DNA of 64,000 bases from NCBI RefSeq assembly GCF_000208745.1, contig NC_030857.1, positions 623,056 to 687,055 on the forward strand. The letters are read 5' to 3'. Origin of the DNA: Theobroma cacao. Taxonomy: Eukaryota > Streptophyta > Magnoliopsida > Malvales > Malvaceae. Shown piece by piece: positions 48,982 through 62,810 of this stretch; position 1 is the first letter of the stretch; each line of letters begins with the position of its first letter. The notes beneath the pieces are model-generated. The model worked only from the letters and a program-made list of their open reading frames with translations, made no database searches and was not told the origin of the DNA. The translations under genes were made by a program, and so were the position numbers.

Positions 48982-50471
48982 CTACCATTTGACATCCAGT
49001 GTCAAAGCCTCAGGAGGGACAAGAATAGATGGGAACTTTGTAAAAGAAATGTTTGACAACAAATTACTCCATGAGACTGTATCTACACCAACAAAAGGTC
49101 TGACCTTCTTCATCATAAGGGGCTTCAACTTCTCTGCTTCAATCCTTGCCGTTACATCAAACCAAAGGCGTTCAACAGTTGGCTTCGACCTCCACTCAGC
49201 TAACATACCACGAACACTCTCATTCTTCCCAATGGTTTTCTCCAGCTCTAGCTGGAAATGAATAATAGGTGACGCTTTAGTTTTCACATTAAGAGAACTG
49301 GAAAAACCATTTCCGTTGTCTCTGTCACCTAAAAAGGTCCTCAGGACCTTTCGTAGCTTGGATATCCTCAAACTTATTGAATCCATAGGATAAGACTGTT
49401 TCATGTAAGCACGATCACCATAGCACTTTTCGGGTAGCAGCTCAATAGTATCCGAGGATAGGAAAACAGCTTCGATTTGGGCATCAGGGTTTCGAGTCTG
49501 GTAGGCAACAAGAGATACCGACCCTAAAACATTCACAGGAAGCAATGGCATGCAGAATGACTGCCGAAAGGGCCAATATCCAGTTTTCTCCTCGACTTCA
49601 CTTTCATTCACAGGTAAACCAAAACTAAACGCGTGGAAAAGAGAGACTTCTTGAGCTCCACTTACTTCAACAGTGATGCCTTCCCCAACAAGGACCCGTT
49701 TCAGATCAGTATGCGATGTGTTCAGCTGATTGCCAAATACCCAAAGCTTCAGACTACTAGTAGTAGATGATAAATATTTGCAATGTCGAACTAAATTAAG
49801 AAAGTACATAATTCAAAATCAAACATTAAATTAAGCTACAATAAAGATAAGACATTTATTGTTGACGATACGTATTAATTGAACAATAATAACAGAAAAG
49901 AACCATTCTTTCAAACAAGTCAAGCATTGAAGAAAACAAGTTAACGAGGAAATCAGATATGCATACCGGCAAAAGGAGGGAAGCTTGGTGATTGGGAGCG
50001 AGGCGTAACTCAAAGGGACCTTCCATTTTAAAGGAATCGAGCCCCGCTGTGGAATTAATTTCCTTGACAAAATCAAGGAAATCGCCACCACTTCCTTTTC
50101 TGAACTTGCTCCAGGAAGATACTTCGTCGGGGAATTTGAAGAGCAGATGAGTCTTTCCAAATCGGATCCGAAACTCGTATCTTTTGCCAGCCCCAAACCT
50201 AGCCTTGCTCACTTCCAATTTCGAAAAGTTAAGCCCTTCCAACTCCCATTCCTGCTTCAAAGCAATCTTCTCCAATACATCCTAATCCCCAAAATAACAA
50301 AAACGGGGAGATTAATAAGAATTAAAAACTTGATTTTTTATTTACTACTCGATTTGATCTTTGTACCTGCAAGATTTGGGTGTTCTTTGATTGGAGAGGA
50401 TTAAAAGACAAGGATAAGATCTCAGAGAGAAGGAAGAAGAGGAGAGACAAGAGGAAACGGCTGCTCTTCAT
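48982..50471 (-). CDS. Secreted/ER protein resembling TIN1 (tunicamycin-induced 1)
   Basis: Three exons on the minus strand, 50471-50367, 50281-49967 and 49725-48982; total 1,164 nt, 387 residues. Residues 1-23 (Lys/Ser/Arg then a run of Leu and Phe) form a clear signal peptide. The first mature part reads KQEWELEGLNFSKLEVSKAR, then RIRFGKTHLLFKFPDEVSSW. I recognise this layout, from memory, as that of Arabidopsis TIN1, a plant-specific ER protein induced by unfolded-protein stress and linked to pollen surface formation. No enzyme motif is visible. The join from exon 2 to exon 3 (LLLP to LNTSHTDLKRV) is smooth. Two ACGT-core elements lie 180-270 bp upstream. Identity as TIN1 is moderately sure; the gene model is sure. 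Confidence 0.75.
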
Positions 50472-51726
50472 CGTGGCAATTGCTGCTGTTTCGTGGCGTC
50501 AACCGGGTCTGTACTGTGAACCGGATCGAAGAGGATCAGATGAGTTAGTCACTCGCTCTCTTTGAACAACGGTCTTTCTTTCTGGGATTCAGGCGAAATG
50601 ACGGTTATGGGCTTGTGGCCCCGAACCCCAGTTGGCGGTGGTTGCCTCGTCACGTTTAACGGGTGGTCGGGATTGGGATGGGCAGTAGCACCTAGGAACA
50701 TTCGTGTGTATTTGCAAGGAAAGCTTCCTAAACTGCCACGTAGTCTTCTTTTTATATTTATAAATTATGCATAATATTTTTAAAAAAATTTAAATTCTTT
50801 ATCACGAAACTTATTTCATCCACACCTTAAATATAAAAAAAAACAATATTTTAATTAATAACAAAGTATTGATGATATACACTTTTTTGATTAAAAAATA
50901 AAAAAATAAAAATTTAATTAAATATAATAAAAAATAAAATAAAACTTTCAAAAACTTTTTCAATTTTTTTTTTCTTTCTTATTCTTCTTTGTTTTTATCT
51001 TCAAAAGATTAGTGATGATCGTGGCTAAACTGCAATTACATGTGACATGTCACATAATTCAAATGTTAAAGTATTGTTATTGGATGTATAAATAAACGGG
51101 ACAAGAATTGTGACTTGCCACATCTTATTTTTATTACATATGAAACGAAGTTCAAGCATTGAAATATGCCAATCAACCAACAGAAAGTTTTGTTGAGAAG
51201 TACAAGTACATTTAATATCAAAGGCCTCAGGCATGGTTGTTGGTATCATCCAGCCTCCCCTTTCTACATTCAACACATCATCCGCTGACCAAAATTAAGA
51301 ATCTGAATATACTGCCCCCAGCTTTTCCCCTTTCCTCTACCATCAAATCTGACCTGCTTCCTTCCAAACTTATCAACCACTTAAGACCTTGGATCCTCAC
51401 TTCAGCTCATTTCATAAGGGCGGCCCACTTTCTAGCATGCAATAAGAGTGATATAAGCACCGCAATGAGATAAAGCAAGATAGCAGATTGTCCTTCCAAG
51501 TTTCTTTTCTTGATTCTTCCAAATCCTTGTCAATGTAAATTTGACAATGTGACTACAGGAAAAAAAAATGTGCAGTGGCCAACATTTGGCCATCAACAAA
51601 AGATACACACCAATGAATATGAAGAATTGATTATCCATCTTAAACCATGTCCAAGTACATGAAAATGTTGTTGGATATTCACAGATGCTCAACATGAGCC
51701 ACTTAAGAAATTCGTTATCTCAGATG
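50472..51726. other. Spacer between TIN1-like promoter and thylakoidal peptidase 3' end
   Basis: 50472-50760 is the TIN1-like promoter, GC-richer than its surroundings. 50760-51010 is AT-rich. The remainder is probably 3' UTR and flank of the peptidase gene. No coding-like frame. Confidence 0.55.
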
Positions 51727-53495
51727 TCAAGAAACTGCTACAGCAATCTTCCCCACATGTGGATCATGTATAGTATCTGAAACTTTGGATGGAGGCCAAT
51801 AGCGAAATACAGATCTACCAACAATGTTTTCGATGGGAAGTGGACCCCTGAAAAAGAAGGTAACAAAAACAAGATGTCAGATATACAAGATCACATTCCT
51901 AAAACCAAAAAGGGACACCAATTAAGACTCTGTAAGGTTGACAAAGTATGTTGCAAATTTTTCTTCTATAGTTTGTCCAATACATTCCCGAATAGTGGAA
52001 ATGAAATCTAGGAATTACCAGTTATGGGAATCAAAACTGTTATTGCGATTATCTCCCAATACAAAAACATAACCTTCGGGCACAACCTGCAAAATCACCC
52101 AAAGGAAAGCATGAATTCTGCTAACCAATGTGATTGACTCAGTGACCATGTAACAAGCATGATGAAGAACCACAGACAAGATAGATATGAACAAAGTGCA
52201 ATATACAAATGAATAAACAAGGACAGTCAGAAGTAAGACACTAACCACTGGATCCATTTCATAAGCTAATGGCTCTAGAACAAAATCTTCATCTTGAGCA
52301 ACACCATTTATTAACAGCTTGCCATCACGAACCTACCACAAATTCAATATGGAATATCAGAAATGATGACCACTATACAATTTACAGACAGAGGCTAAAT
52401 GGGGAAAAGTGAAATAATCGAAGGAAAATGAAGATGAATAAAGACCTTGTATGTTAAACAAAATGAATTTACATAATCTTATGGGCTTACTTCAACACAG
52501 TCTCCAGCCTTCGCCACTATTCTTTTTATAAACACATCCCCTGAACTGAAACCAATTTCCTACATATTGAAATAAAACCATCAGCATTGAAGTATAAATT
52601 GACTGCAGATAAGCAATGATATTCGAGTTTGAAAGAGCAAATTTTAAGACCTACCTGCAATATAGGAGGTGCCCTGAATATAACAATATCGGAAACTTCA
52701 GGCTTTCTAAAGAAATATGAAACCTGTTGATATCAGAAAAAAAAGAAACAAAATTAACCACATAATCTCGATTCTATTGTCCATTAATATGATTCAGTAA
52801 CAGAAAATTACCTTCTCAGCCAAAACGCGGTCGCCAACATCCAAGGTAGGGTACATAGAAGTTGACGGAATTGACCTTGGCTCAGCCATAAACGACCGGA
52901 AGAGTATACTTACAGTTACAGCAGTCAAAGCAGCCTTGGCATCTTCGGAGCAAACATTTAGCAACCTCGAAATCCAACTGCTTTTAACAAACCCTTTGGG
53001 ATCCAACTCCAAACTCAAACTTCGATCCTCATTGCTTGTTCCTCCTCTATCCACCTCACTACTCTCCGGTCCGACCGAAGCCGGCTCATTACACGGCAGC
53101 CACTTCGATGCCTGCAAGAAAGAGATGATCGAAGTGGCTTTAAAAGGAGAAATTCCGCAAAGTCCCACAGTAGTAGAAGAGGAACAAGAACCATAAGCCG
53201 TTGACTTCATCAGCGAGATCAAACCAACGATAATCGGGTTATTGCAACCATCTTTAAGGATCTCTGCGGCGAGGGTCGAGCACATGCTCGACCGTGGGTG
53301 GCGGAGATCGGCGGCGTGGTAGTTACGGGCAGGGGAAGGATCGATGTCGGATTTTTTGTTGGGGGAAAGGAAACGGGATCGGAGCCAGCATTCGTGGACG
53401 GATCGGGAGGAGCAAGATCCGAGACGGAAACCGGCGTTGGAGGCTAGGTTCTGGGCAACGTAGCCGGAGTAGGTGACGGTGACACGGATAGCCAT
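51727..53495 (-). CDS. Thylakoidal processing peptidase, chloroplast (type I signal peptidase)
   Basis: Serine/lysine-dyad peptidase of family S26 that removes thylakoid-transfer signals from lumenal proteins; plant members TPP1, TPP2 and Plsp1 sit in plastid membranes. Six exons on the minus strand: 53495-52812, 52723-52655, 52559-52491, 52332-52246, 52086-52019, 51847-51727; total 1,098 nt, 365 residues. A long Ser-rich N-terminal region fits a transit peptide and spacer. Box B is [16 protein letters not shown] with catalytic Ser at about 213; Lys at about 263 lies in [14 protein letters not shown]; box E is [16 protein letters not shown]. The start [11 protein letters not shown] was chosen as the first in-frame ATG; the frame continues upstream without ATG. 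Both catalytic residues are intact. It groups by sequence with TPP1/TPP2 rather than Plsp1, an inference from the long N-terminus. Confidence 0.92.
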
Positions 53496-56400
53496 ATTGA
53501 CCAATTGGATAAGGTAGATTAAGATTTGGTAAATTCTGGGTTCGGAAACTAAGAGGGTTGATCTTAGGAAGCCTAAAAGCAAATGAAAGCCATTTTCGAT
53601 GCAGCGATCAGTGAACGAGAGCCGGGAGCGATGAATCGGGGTGTTGGGCTAGACCAGAGGGAGAGAAAGGGAAGCTATTGTGAAGTTGGCTTGGGAAACA
53701 GGGATGCCTTCGCGAAGCGAGAGTCGAGGTCCCGAGCAGAGAACCAGTCCTCAGTTCGCCGAGGGGATTTGGGTTTTGGGAGGCTAAAGTTCAACAGCAG
53801 CACAGACGAGCAGAGCAGGGGTGTTTAAAAAGGACGGCGGTTATTTTTCGCACTCCCATAGTGGACTGGTTTGTTTCCATATTTACGAAATTGCCTATAT
53901 ATTTTCTAAAATAATATTCTAACTAATCTTAATAAGGTTTTTTAGGCATTTATTAATAGAGTTCTTATGAATAAAATATTCATAAAATAACATTAACAAA
54001 CTAAATAAGTTCTCATTTTGGCCAAATATATTAAAAATAAAAGTTAAATTATGTAATTAATTCCTATATTTTATAAAAATTATAAATTTCATCCATGTAC
54101 ATAATTTGTATAAATTGAAATTTTGTACATTGAAATTTATTAATTTTAATTGAAACTTTAATATCATTCAATTTTCACTTTTAAATATGAAATTTTGACT
54201 GAACTAACATGACATTAATTAAAATGATGTTGCATTTTCTTATTAATACAACTTTAATTATGCATTAATGTAACATTATTTAAATTGATAACAAGTTCAT
54301 TTTGATGTAAAGATTTGTTCATCATATTAAAGTTCAAAAGATTCAATAATAATATAAAAAATAAAAAAAACACACACACACAAACACACATAAATTTAAT
54401 ATTTGAATGTGGTTCTTTCAAAGGTTGGCTGTGTAAATTTGTTGCAAGATGGAGGGTATTTTTGACACCAACTCTCTCATCTTGAGCTTTAGACTACCAA
54501 TGGTGGGTTTTTTCCTTTCTTTTTTCCTTTTAAGTCCATGATCCCGGTCTGAACCTTCTCGCAACTTTCCTGGTTCAACCATATCCAACTAACGTGGAAA
54601 TTTCAACTGACCAAACGACAACGGAAAAGGCTTGTCTTCCCTCGAAACATCGTCAAACTAGAGGTCCCCCATTATCAGTTGAAGGATAATTATTATATGG
54701 TAAAATTAATATATTAATAAAAAGAGGAAAAAAAAACAAAACCAACACTTTACAGCAGTGATGTCGGGAGTGACGTAAGCGCATACCTCAGCCATGAATG
54801 GCCCGAAATGTCAACCGACATTATGATCATGTCTTAATTAAGATTGGTCTAGATAATTAACATAATTAATTAGGAATAAAATTCATGATTAAGAAATCAT
54901 TTGTTTACGTTAATCAATCAAATCAGCGCGAGAGATGGAGACAGAGGCAAAATTTGACTGGTCTTCTCGGACAAATGAATTCACAGTTTAATTAAACTGT
55001 TTATTAATCTTTAATTTAGTTTCCTAACTTCCCCCAAGTGACAGATCACCTGCTTTAATTAATCTTAGTAAGTGTTTTTCAGAATATTGATTAGTATTTA
55101 TTAAAAAAAACAAAGGAAAGTTGGGACAAAATTAATGAAATAAGCTACCAACTATAAATAATGTCAAAGGAAAAATAGTAAAATTTAACATTGATAGACT
55201 AATCATAGTCATCTAGAAAGGGAAAGATTTAAGAGAATTTCTTCCCACAAAAAAATAATCAATAATTTGAGTCATGAATATATTTTGAAATCATATAAAT
55301 TTTACCTGTATCACTTGTGATTTCAAAATTTTTACGTGATTTTTATTTTTATTAATGATCTATTGATATTATATGAAAATGCAAACGAAGTTTCGTGTAA
55401 ATTTTAATATTTAAAATTTTTTTTATTATGTACATGAATTATATTATTAGTTCATCAATAAGGGAAAACACTTTTCTTGGGTCTTGTTGGTGTGGATGGA
55501 CTTCTTCCCTTTTCTTTTCAAAACTAACTAAGAACTCATCCTATAAAACTTTGTAATAAGGTTAAAAAACGGTGACGGATTGAAGCATTTTTCTGACAAT
55601 TCTTTAATCTTAAGTAAAACAGTAGGATGGGTTCGACCTAAAATATTGTAAATGGAGGTATTAATATATATATATTGTGACATGAAATCTTCAATAAAAT
55701 ATTCAAACTTAAATGTGAAGGAGACAGAAAGTATGCATCTTTGAATCCTTCGTTTATCACGTTCAGATTCATTCGGTTTCGATAGTCAATGCAACAAAAC
55801 AGAACACATACTCTGAACCTGCTCTGCTTGACCACGGCATATCCTCAATAGTCATTGCGCACGAGCTATAGAAACATTATCCAGCTCGGTCTTGGTTGTG
55901 ACCCAACCCGTTCGTGGGCTAAGCTGATGTAGGCTGAAGTGGTAATGGTTCCTTTATGTCTGCATATCCGACCCGATGAAGTTCTTTGACTACAACAATG
56001 CACACCAACTAATTTATAAAGTATTATCTATTTTAATTTTATTATACGTTAAATGTTTTCCAGATTGAAAATAATATATTTATTTAAATATTAATCTTAT
56101 TTTAATATAAAATTTATGACTTTTTTTTTTTAAATTGAAGTTGGAGAGTATTATATGATTCTTAAAAGAAAGTTTTAATTTCAAATATATTCTAATTATT
56201 CATATTAGAACCTCAATGTGAAAACAATCGAAAGTAAGTCTCCATAAGAAAAAAAAAACATTGTTTAGAAGAAATAAAAGCAAAATAAGAGACGACATTA
56301 ACAATTTTTCAAATGAAAATTTCCTTGATAAAAAGTTAAAAAATATCAAATTATCAGTTGTCACGTGATGTCAATATTTTTTATTCAATTTTTGACAAAG

Positions 56401-59088
56401 AGTATATATATATTTTTACATTACAATAAAGGACGACAAGACAAAGACATGATTCAAAGTAAGAATCGAATTGCTTTCGTCTTTGTCTTCGTTTCATTTA
56501 CACATTGGCTAAAAATGTAAGTTAGTTGTATTAGCGCATGAATAAGTGGACTGATTTGAATATGGAAAGGGAAATTTGGTGGTCATATGCATAGGAAAAG
56601 GCCCAAATTCATCAAAGCAGGCCCAACACTAAATGAAGTTTGACTCTATGGATCTCTGCGAAAGGACAGGAAAACCCAACATTTTCCTTTCTTTACATTT
56701 GGTGTTACTCTTATATGTCAAGTTAATTTTAAAGGTGATGGGTAAAGTGGATTTTGTCTTTGTATAATTATGATATTTAGTTAATTTATTCTTTTTATTT
56801 TTATTTTCCATTCTTAATCTATGATGAAGATGAACTTTTTCACGTTTTGCATGAGTTAAAAGAAAGAATTATGGACCCTAGCTAAAGAGAAAGTCATGAT
56901 TTTTTATTTAAGTAAAGTGCAAAATATCACATCAAGTGTTTCGATCTTATATCGAATAAATAAAAAGGTGTTGAAAAGTTTACAAACATAAACACTGCAA
57001 GAGAAGCAGGTAAGATAATTGAAGACAATTAGATTAAATGAGAAAGAATATTACATCAAACATTTTTAAAAATAATATGAGAAAAATTTTAATATCACGT
57101 ATATAAATACAAACGTTATATATTTTATCAAATTAATTTTTTTAAAAAAATAAATAAGGAAATTCGAGATATATGCGCGTGATCACAAGGATCCTTTTTG
57201 ATGCAATTTTTCTAATGCACTTTTCCGAGCTCGGTTGGTGGCATGAGGTGTTCATCGGATTAAAAAAGAACCAATACAACGGGGGACCATAACCAATATT
57301 TCATTTGTAACATACATTCTTGAGAAACGGAAGAGGAAAAGAAGGCACTAGCGTCGACTCTCGACTTTCCTTTCGGCGGGGGGAGGTCCAGTTCCCTACC
57401 TTCGCTTAAAATTATTCAAAATATATATATATATATATTTGACGGTCCATCAAAAATTACATGCTAACTAAGACTATACTTTGGGTATTATTATGATGAT
57501 TAATAGGGTAAAATCTACCGCATGCTATACCACAAACATAATTAAGCATGCTGTTATTATATAATTACTAGTACTAATCTAATCGTAGGGTTTAAGCTAA
57601 GCCACAAAACATATAGTTTCGGAGGCCACGCGCGGTTAATTATCAAAAAGGGGCAAAACATTTGGAGCCAAGCGAGACGGGTGGCACGTGGTAGTGTCGG
57701 TAAACACTGACACTTTTCGCTCTTTTTGGTAGTCCCACATTTTTCAAAGTTACCGCCCACACAGACGTCGATGGGTTGTAGGACCATTTGCAGGCATAAT
57801 CCCCTTTGCCTTCCTTTCCCACGCGCGTCCTTTTTATTTTTTCCCTCCCTGAATAAAGCCAGAAAATAACGTTACCGATTCTAATTTTGTCAAGGTCAAA
57901 TGATTGGTTCCAACACGTACTTGATTCTTGTTTGTTTTAACTTTTTTATGCTAAAGGGTATAAAAGAGCACAATGATGGAATTACTCATCAAGATTTTTC
58001 AGGAACTGCTTATGAAAATTAGACATAAGCATGCTTTCTCTTCCTCTTTCTAATTCCATGCTTCATTGACTCCTTTGGGTATCATTACCAAAGAGAAGTC
58101 AAAAGCAATCTCATGTAATCATGGAAGGAAGGCAGCTTGGCAATTGGCAATAATTCTAAGAAATTTGATTCAAAACATATACCCGTTTATATTCTGGTTT
58201 ATACAAATGTTATTAAATTGTATTTTTAATTCAAAAAATATATTTTATGACATTTTATTATGTTCGGCTTTTGACTGTGTAATTGAACTGAAAGTGAAGA
58301 ACCGGTTCAAGGACCGGTCTGGTTATGTAATCATTGCTGAGAAAGATTCAGAGACAAGGGACAAAGGGATTAAGCTCATCAGTCAAAACAGTCTTTGCAT
58401 ACAACTTTGGAGCTAAAACCTTCCCCCCTACCAAAAATAGAATTTCACGCCAAGCTGCTCAACAACGTTAATTTCATCCTAACGCGCCCGACATCGCGTG
58501 ACTCACTGCTGGCCCACGGTAACCGTAAAATCAGGAGATGAACCGTGGACCCACCAAAAGAAAAACTATTGGAAACACTTCATCAAAGTCGGACAGTCTG
58601 GGTTTTTTTGACTGACTGACTGGACTCTTAAAGCATCTCCGTAATGAGCTCCAGTGGCCCTCCCACACACAATCACTACCCCAAACTCACTGTATGTATA
58701 AACGTTACTATATGTATTCCTCTCATGTTACTTCCACTCAGCCCATCAATCAAAATCATACCCGTCAGCATCACATCTGATTTAGCGCTTACAAGCTTGA
58801 TAAAAGATTAAGAACTGCATCACAGCCGTCAAATCGTTTTTTGTGTCTGTTGATCAACGGTGGTGATTAGAGATGTGCAAATTCTGATGCTACACTCCTG
58901 TTCTTTTTGTTTCCATTTTCACGTACTTCAACTCTGAAGGTGAGCTGAAACCAAAGCCACTAGGAACAAAGAGAGAAGCGACGAAGAAGCCTCCATTATT
59001 TCTTCTAGTACTCAGTTCATTTTTAGCTGCAGAGGAAAGTGAATAAGAAGAGCGAGAAGGAAGGTTATTCACTCTGCAATTTCAAGCC
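53496..59088. other. Long AT-rich intergenic region
   Basis: 53496-53830 is the peptidase 5' flank, GC-richer and with an antisense chance frame. 53880-57200 is AT-rich with no recognisable gene or complete mobile element. A TA microsatellite lies at 57421-57438. 57600-57850 contains a G-box and a small inverted repeat. 58500-59088 is the probable promoter and leader of the amino-acid transporter. Frames such as 58066-58416 lack an ATG and any motif. Confidence 0.6.
57421..57438. repeat. AT dinucleotide microsatellite
   Basis: Nine AT units in intergenic DNA. Confidence 0.9.
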
Positions 59089-62000
59089 ATGGAGGAGAGG
59101 CCAGAGACTGAGTTGATATCGATTCCAGCGACGCCACGGGTGTCAACGCCGGAGATACAGACGCCGTCAGGGCAGAGGTCACCGAGGCCGGCTTCTAAGG
59201 AGGCGAAGTCGTCGACAGCATGGACGCCGACGTCGTTTATCTCTCCCAGGTTCTTGAGTCCCATAGGGACTCCGATGAAGAGGGTTTTGATCAATATGAA
59301 AGGTTACTTGGAAGAAGTGGGTCATCTCACTAAGCTTAACCCTCAAGACGCTTGGCTTCCCATCACTGAATCACGCAACGGGAACGCTCATTACGCCGCA
59401 TTTCATAATCTGAATGCTGGGGTTGGCTTCCAAGCTCTGGTCTTGCCTGTTGCTTTTGCTTTTCTTGGCTGGTATGGACATTTTTTTTTATCTAAAGCGC
59501 CTTCTCTAATACTTACCAGGCTTCCATATTTTTTTTGGAAGAACCAAGCTTCCATATTTAATCTTTATTTAGAACTTGCATTGCATGTTATTTCTATATT
59601 TAACGTCAGAACTGAGCTAATAGAGACCTCTAACTATATAAGGAATGACAAGTATAGAAACAGAACAGACTCATTTCTGGCAAAAGCATTAGTGTTTATA
59701 TACTGGTATTGCTGATTATTAATGGTTTTTCATTACGTTAGTTTGAAGCTGGATGTTGTTCACCCACTGTTTCATTTTCTTGCAAGTTTATTTCCACATT
59801 GTACAGCTTTTATCACCTAGGAAAAGAATCTACATACTCTTTTTTCACAATATCACATTTATTGCTTTTGTCCCTTTGAGGTGACTGTCATTCTTTTTTC
59901 TTTTTTGGGTGAAAGTCACTCAGTTTCTCCCTTTACACGCAGTCACCGAATTTGACTAAAGATTAAGTGGGTGTGGTCCTACCTAGTTATCCTTTACTAT
60001 CTTCTTTAGAATTAACTATCATAGATTCGAATTGGAAAGAAAAAAGTGCAAGTCATATCCTTATTGGTTATCTCGTGATTTTTCACAAGTTGAATTATTC
60101 TAGAGATTAAGATCTGCCGGGTCCACTTGGTTTTTCTGATTCTTTTTATGGGATTAAGTTGGAGGGGCCCCTTTCCTGCTGGTTCATGATATCCATTTCT
60201 CATGATTTTGTACAGCATCATATCAAGCTGATAAGCATGTTTGCAAGAATAAACTATGCTGCCTTTAATGTTTTGAAATCATAGAGGAATATTTTTTAAA
60301 ATTTTAATCTTTCCAGCCTATGGGAAAAATATGTTATGTTCTTTGAAGTTTGAAGAAAAGAAAAGACCCACAGTTCAGGTCAATCAGGTGTTTTCTTGAT
60401 TAGATTTTGAAAAAAAAAAAAAACAGGCTGCAGCTGCAAATTTTGGGAAAGAAGGATTAACCAATCTTTGATAGAATGTAAAAGAAATCCAGAACGGGTC
60501 AGTTTGTTCTTTAAGGTCCTTCATTTACATGTGGCTTGGTCTGAAAATAATGTTCATTGGATTCATTTGGGGTAGAGCTTCCTGTCCAATACTCTGTAGA
60601 TGCAATAATTGTAAAAGCAACTAGGAGAGTAAAACAAAGATTTTGAAATGATATGGGAGATTTTTTATTTCCTGAGTACTGTTAACTTGATTTTTGCTTC
60701 CCGTGGTTGTTTGCGTAGGAGTTGGGGTATATTGTCCTTAACTATAGCCTACTGTTGGCAACTTTACACTCTATGGATTCTGGTTCAGTTACATGAAGCT
60801 GTTCCAGGAAAGAGGTACAATAGATATGTGGAGCTCGCACAAGCAGCTTTTGGTGAGAACAGATGCTTAAACCCTGCACTATATATATATTCAATACTTA
60901 TCTGTTTGATTAACTCTCTACCGACAGCAATCTAGTTACAAGTCATGTAAATGGAAAATAGAAGAACAACAGTTAAAATGTATACACATTAATGTCTGTC
61001 ATGAATACTTGAAGCTATTGTTGCAAGTTGAGCTTTCATGTCAAATGCTACAGTTATCCTGTTATACTGCTCTGGCGTTGCCGTTGAGTTTCACAAATTC
61101 CTTAATTTCTGCCGTTTGTAAACCTTAGGAAACATAGAAATTTAAATAATTGGGATGATCCTTTCAACATATGTATTACTGTATTTCAAAGCCTCACAGA
61201 TTATTTCCATAAAACTGGAATTTGGTCAAGTAACAAACCTGTGAATAGGATTGGAGGGTACCTTAGGAGAGAATTTCTAGTAAATTAACTTTATGCACCA
61301 TATCAAATTGAATTGATGCAATGTCTTTCTTAATTTTGCAGGAGAAAGATTAGGAGTTTGGCTTGCTCTCTTCCCAACAGTATATTTATCAGCAGGAACT
61401 GCAACTGCTTTGATTCTCATAGGAGGGGAGACCATGAAATTATTCTTCCAGATTGTTTGTGGCCCTATCTGTTCGTCAAATCCTCTAACAACAGTCGAGT
61501 GGTATCTGGTGTTCACTTCATTGTGCATTGTTCTATCTCAGCTCCCCAATCTTAATTCAATTGCAGGGCTCTCTCTAGTAGGAGCCGTGACAGCCATCAC
61601 TTACTCCACTATGGTGTGGGTGCTCTCTGTTAGCCAACAAAGGCCACCAACAATCTCTTATGAGCCTCTTTCACTGCCATCCTCTGCTGCTACTTTCTTC
61701 TCAGTCATGAATGCACTTGGGATTGTAGCCTTTGCATTCAGAGGCCACAATTTAGTTTTAGAGATTCAGGTGTATACTGTTCAATTTACTGATAGGATCT
61801 ACTTCTTTCATTGTCGTTAAACTAGTTTCAATGTCATTTCTTATAAGAAATGGTCATTCAGTTTATCTAAGGGAGCTTTACGTGGCTTGTTTCAGGCAAC
61901 TATGCCATCAACATTTAAGCACCCAGCTCATGTGCCTATGTGGAGAGGAGCCAAGGTTGCATATTTCTTCATTGCCATGTGCCTGTTCCCTGTTGCCATT

Positions 62001-62810
62001 GGAGGTTTTTGGGCTTACGGAAACCTCGTAAGTAATCTGACTTTATACTAATTATCACCTTCCTTCAATCACAGAGGCGCTTGACGAATTAAAAAGCAAA
62101 CAGAAGAACTATACAGCACCCTTCCACTTTAATTCATTCATTATTGAAGGAGTGTTCTCTTTTATTTCAGTTGATGTCGAAAGAGGATGATAAAACTATG
62201 AGATATTAATATCATTTATAGTTTTATATAGTAGTCGCTATTTGATTGCGATTAATGAATTGTATATTCTTTCTTCCAAATCATGTCAAGCTATTGATTG
62301 TTGCACTTCTTTCACTTGATTTAGATGCCTTCAGGAGGGATCCTCAGTGCACTGTATGCATTTCACAGTCACGACATTCCAAGAGGACTTCTTGCTCTGA
62401 CTTTTCTTCTTGTGGTGTTCAACTGTCTGAGCAGTTTCCAGATATATTCAATGCCAGTTTTTGATAGCTTTGAAGCAGGGTATACAAGCCGTACAAACCG
62501 CCCTTGCTCAATCTGGGTTCGATCTGGTTTTCGCGTTTTCTATGGATTTGTCTCCTTCTTCATAGGGGTGGCACTCCCATTCCTTTCAAGTCTTGCTGGA
62601 CTGTTAGGAGGACTCACTCTTCCGGTCACATTTGCTTACCCTTGTTTCATGTGGGTTCTTATAAAAAGGCCCACAAAATACAGCTTCAATTGGTATTTCA
62701 ACTGGATCCTGGGCTGGCTGGGTATTGCCTTCAGCTTGGCCTTCTCCATTGGTGGTGTGTGGAGTATGGTCAACAATGGGCTTAAGTTGAAATTCTTCAA
62801 ACCCAATTAA
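59089..62810 (+). CDS. Lysine histidine transporter-like 8 amino-acid permease
   Basis: Proton-coupled amino-acid importer of the AAAP family, at the plasma membrane; closest to Arabidopsis LHT8-type proteins. Exons 59089-59471, 60719-60852, 61342-61769, 61896-62027 and 62325-62810; total 1,563 nt, 520 residues. Residues 1-95 form a long Ser/Thr/Pro-rich cytosolic tail (TPRVSTPEIQTPSGQRSP), a mark of the LHT8 branch and a likely phosphorylation region. The membrane core follows (NAHYAAFHNLNAGVGFQALV, SWGILSLTIAYCWQLYTLW, HEAVPGKRYNRYVELAQAAF, FAFRGHNLVLEIQATMPST, then YTSRTNRPCSIWVRSGFR). The ATG opens exon 1 in a good context. Intron 1 is 1.25 kb. Substrate specificity is not shown by sequence. 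Confidence 0.93.

Noticed and set aside
53583..53828. 81-codon plus-strand frame upstream of the peptidase
   Set aside because: It lies in the peptidase 5' flank on the opposite strand and has low complexity (Arg/Glu/Ser-rich).
58293..58318. Two ACCGGT sites 10 bp apart, seen as a possible palindromic operator
   Set aside because: Six-base palindromes are expected by chance and there is no nearby promoter context.
58066..58416. 116-codon plus-strand frame
   Set aside because: Non-ATG start, no homology recognised, and unusual hydrophobic and charged blocks without a domain.
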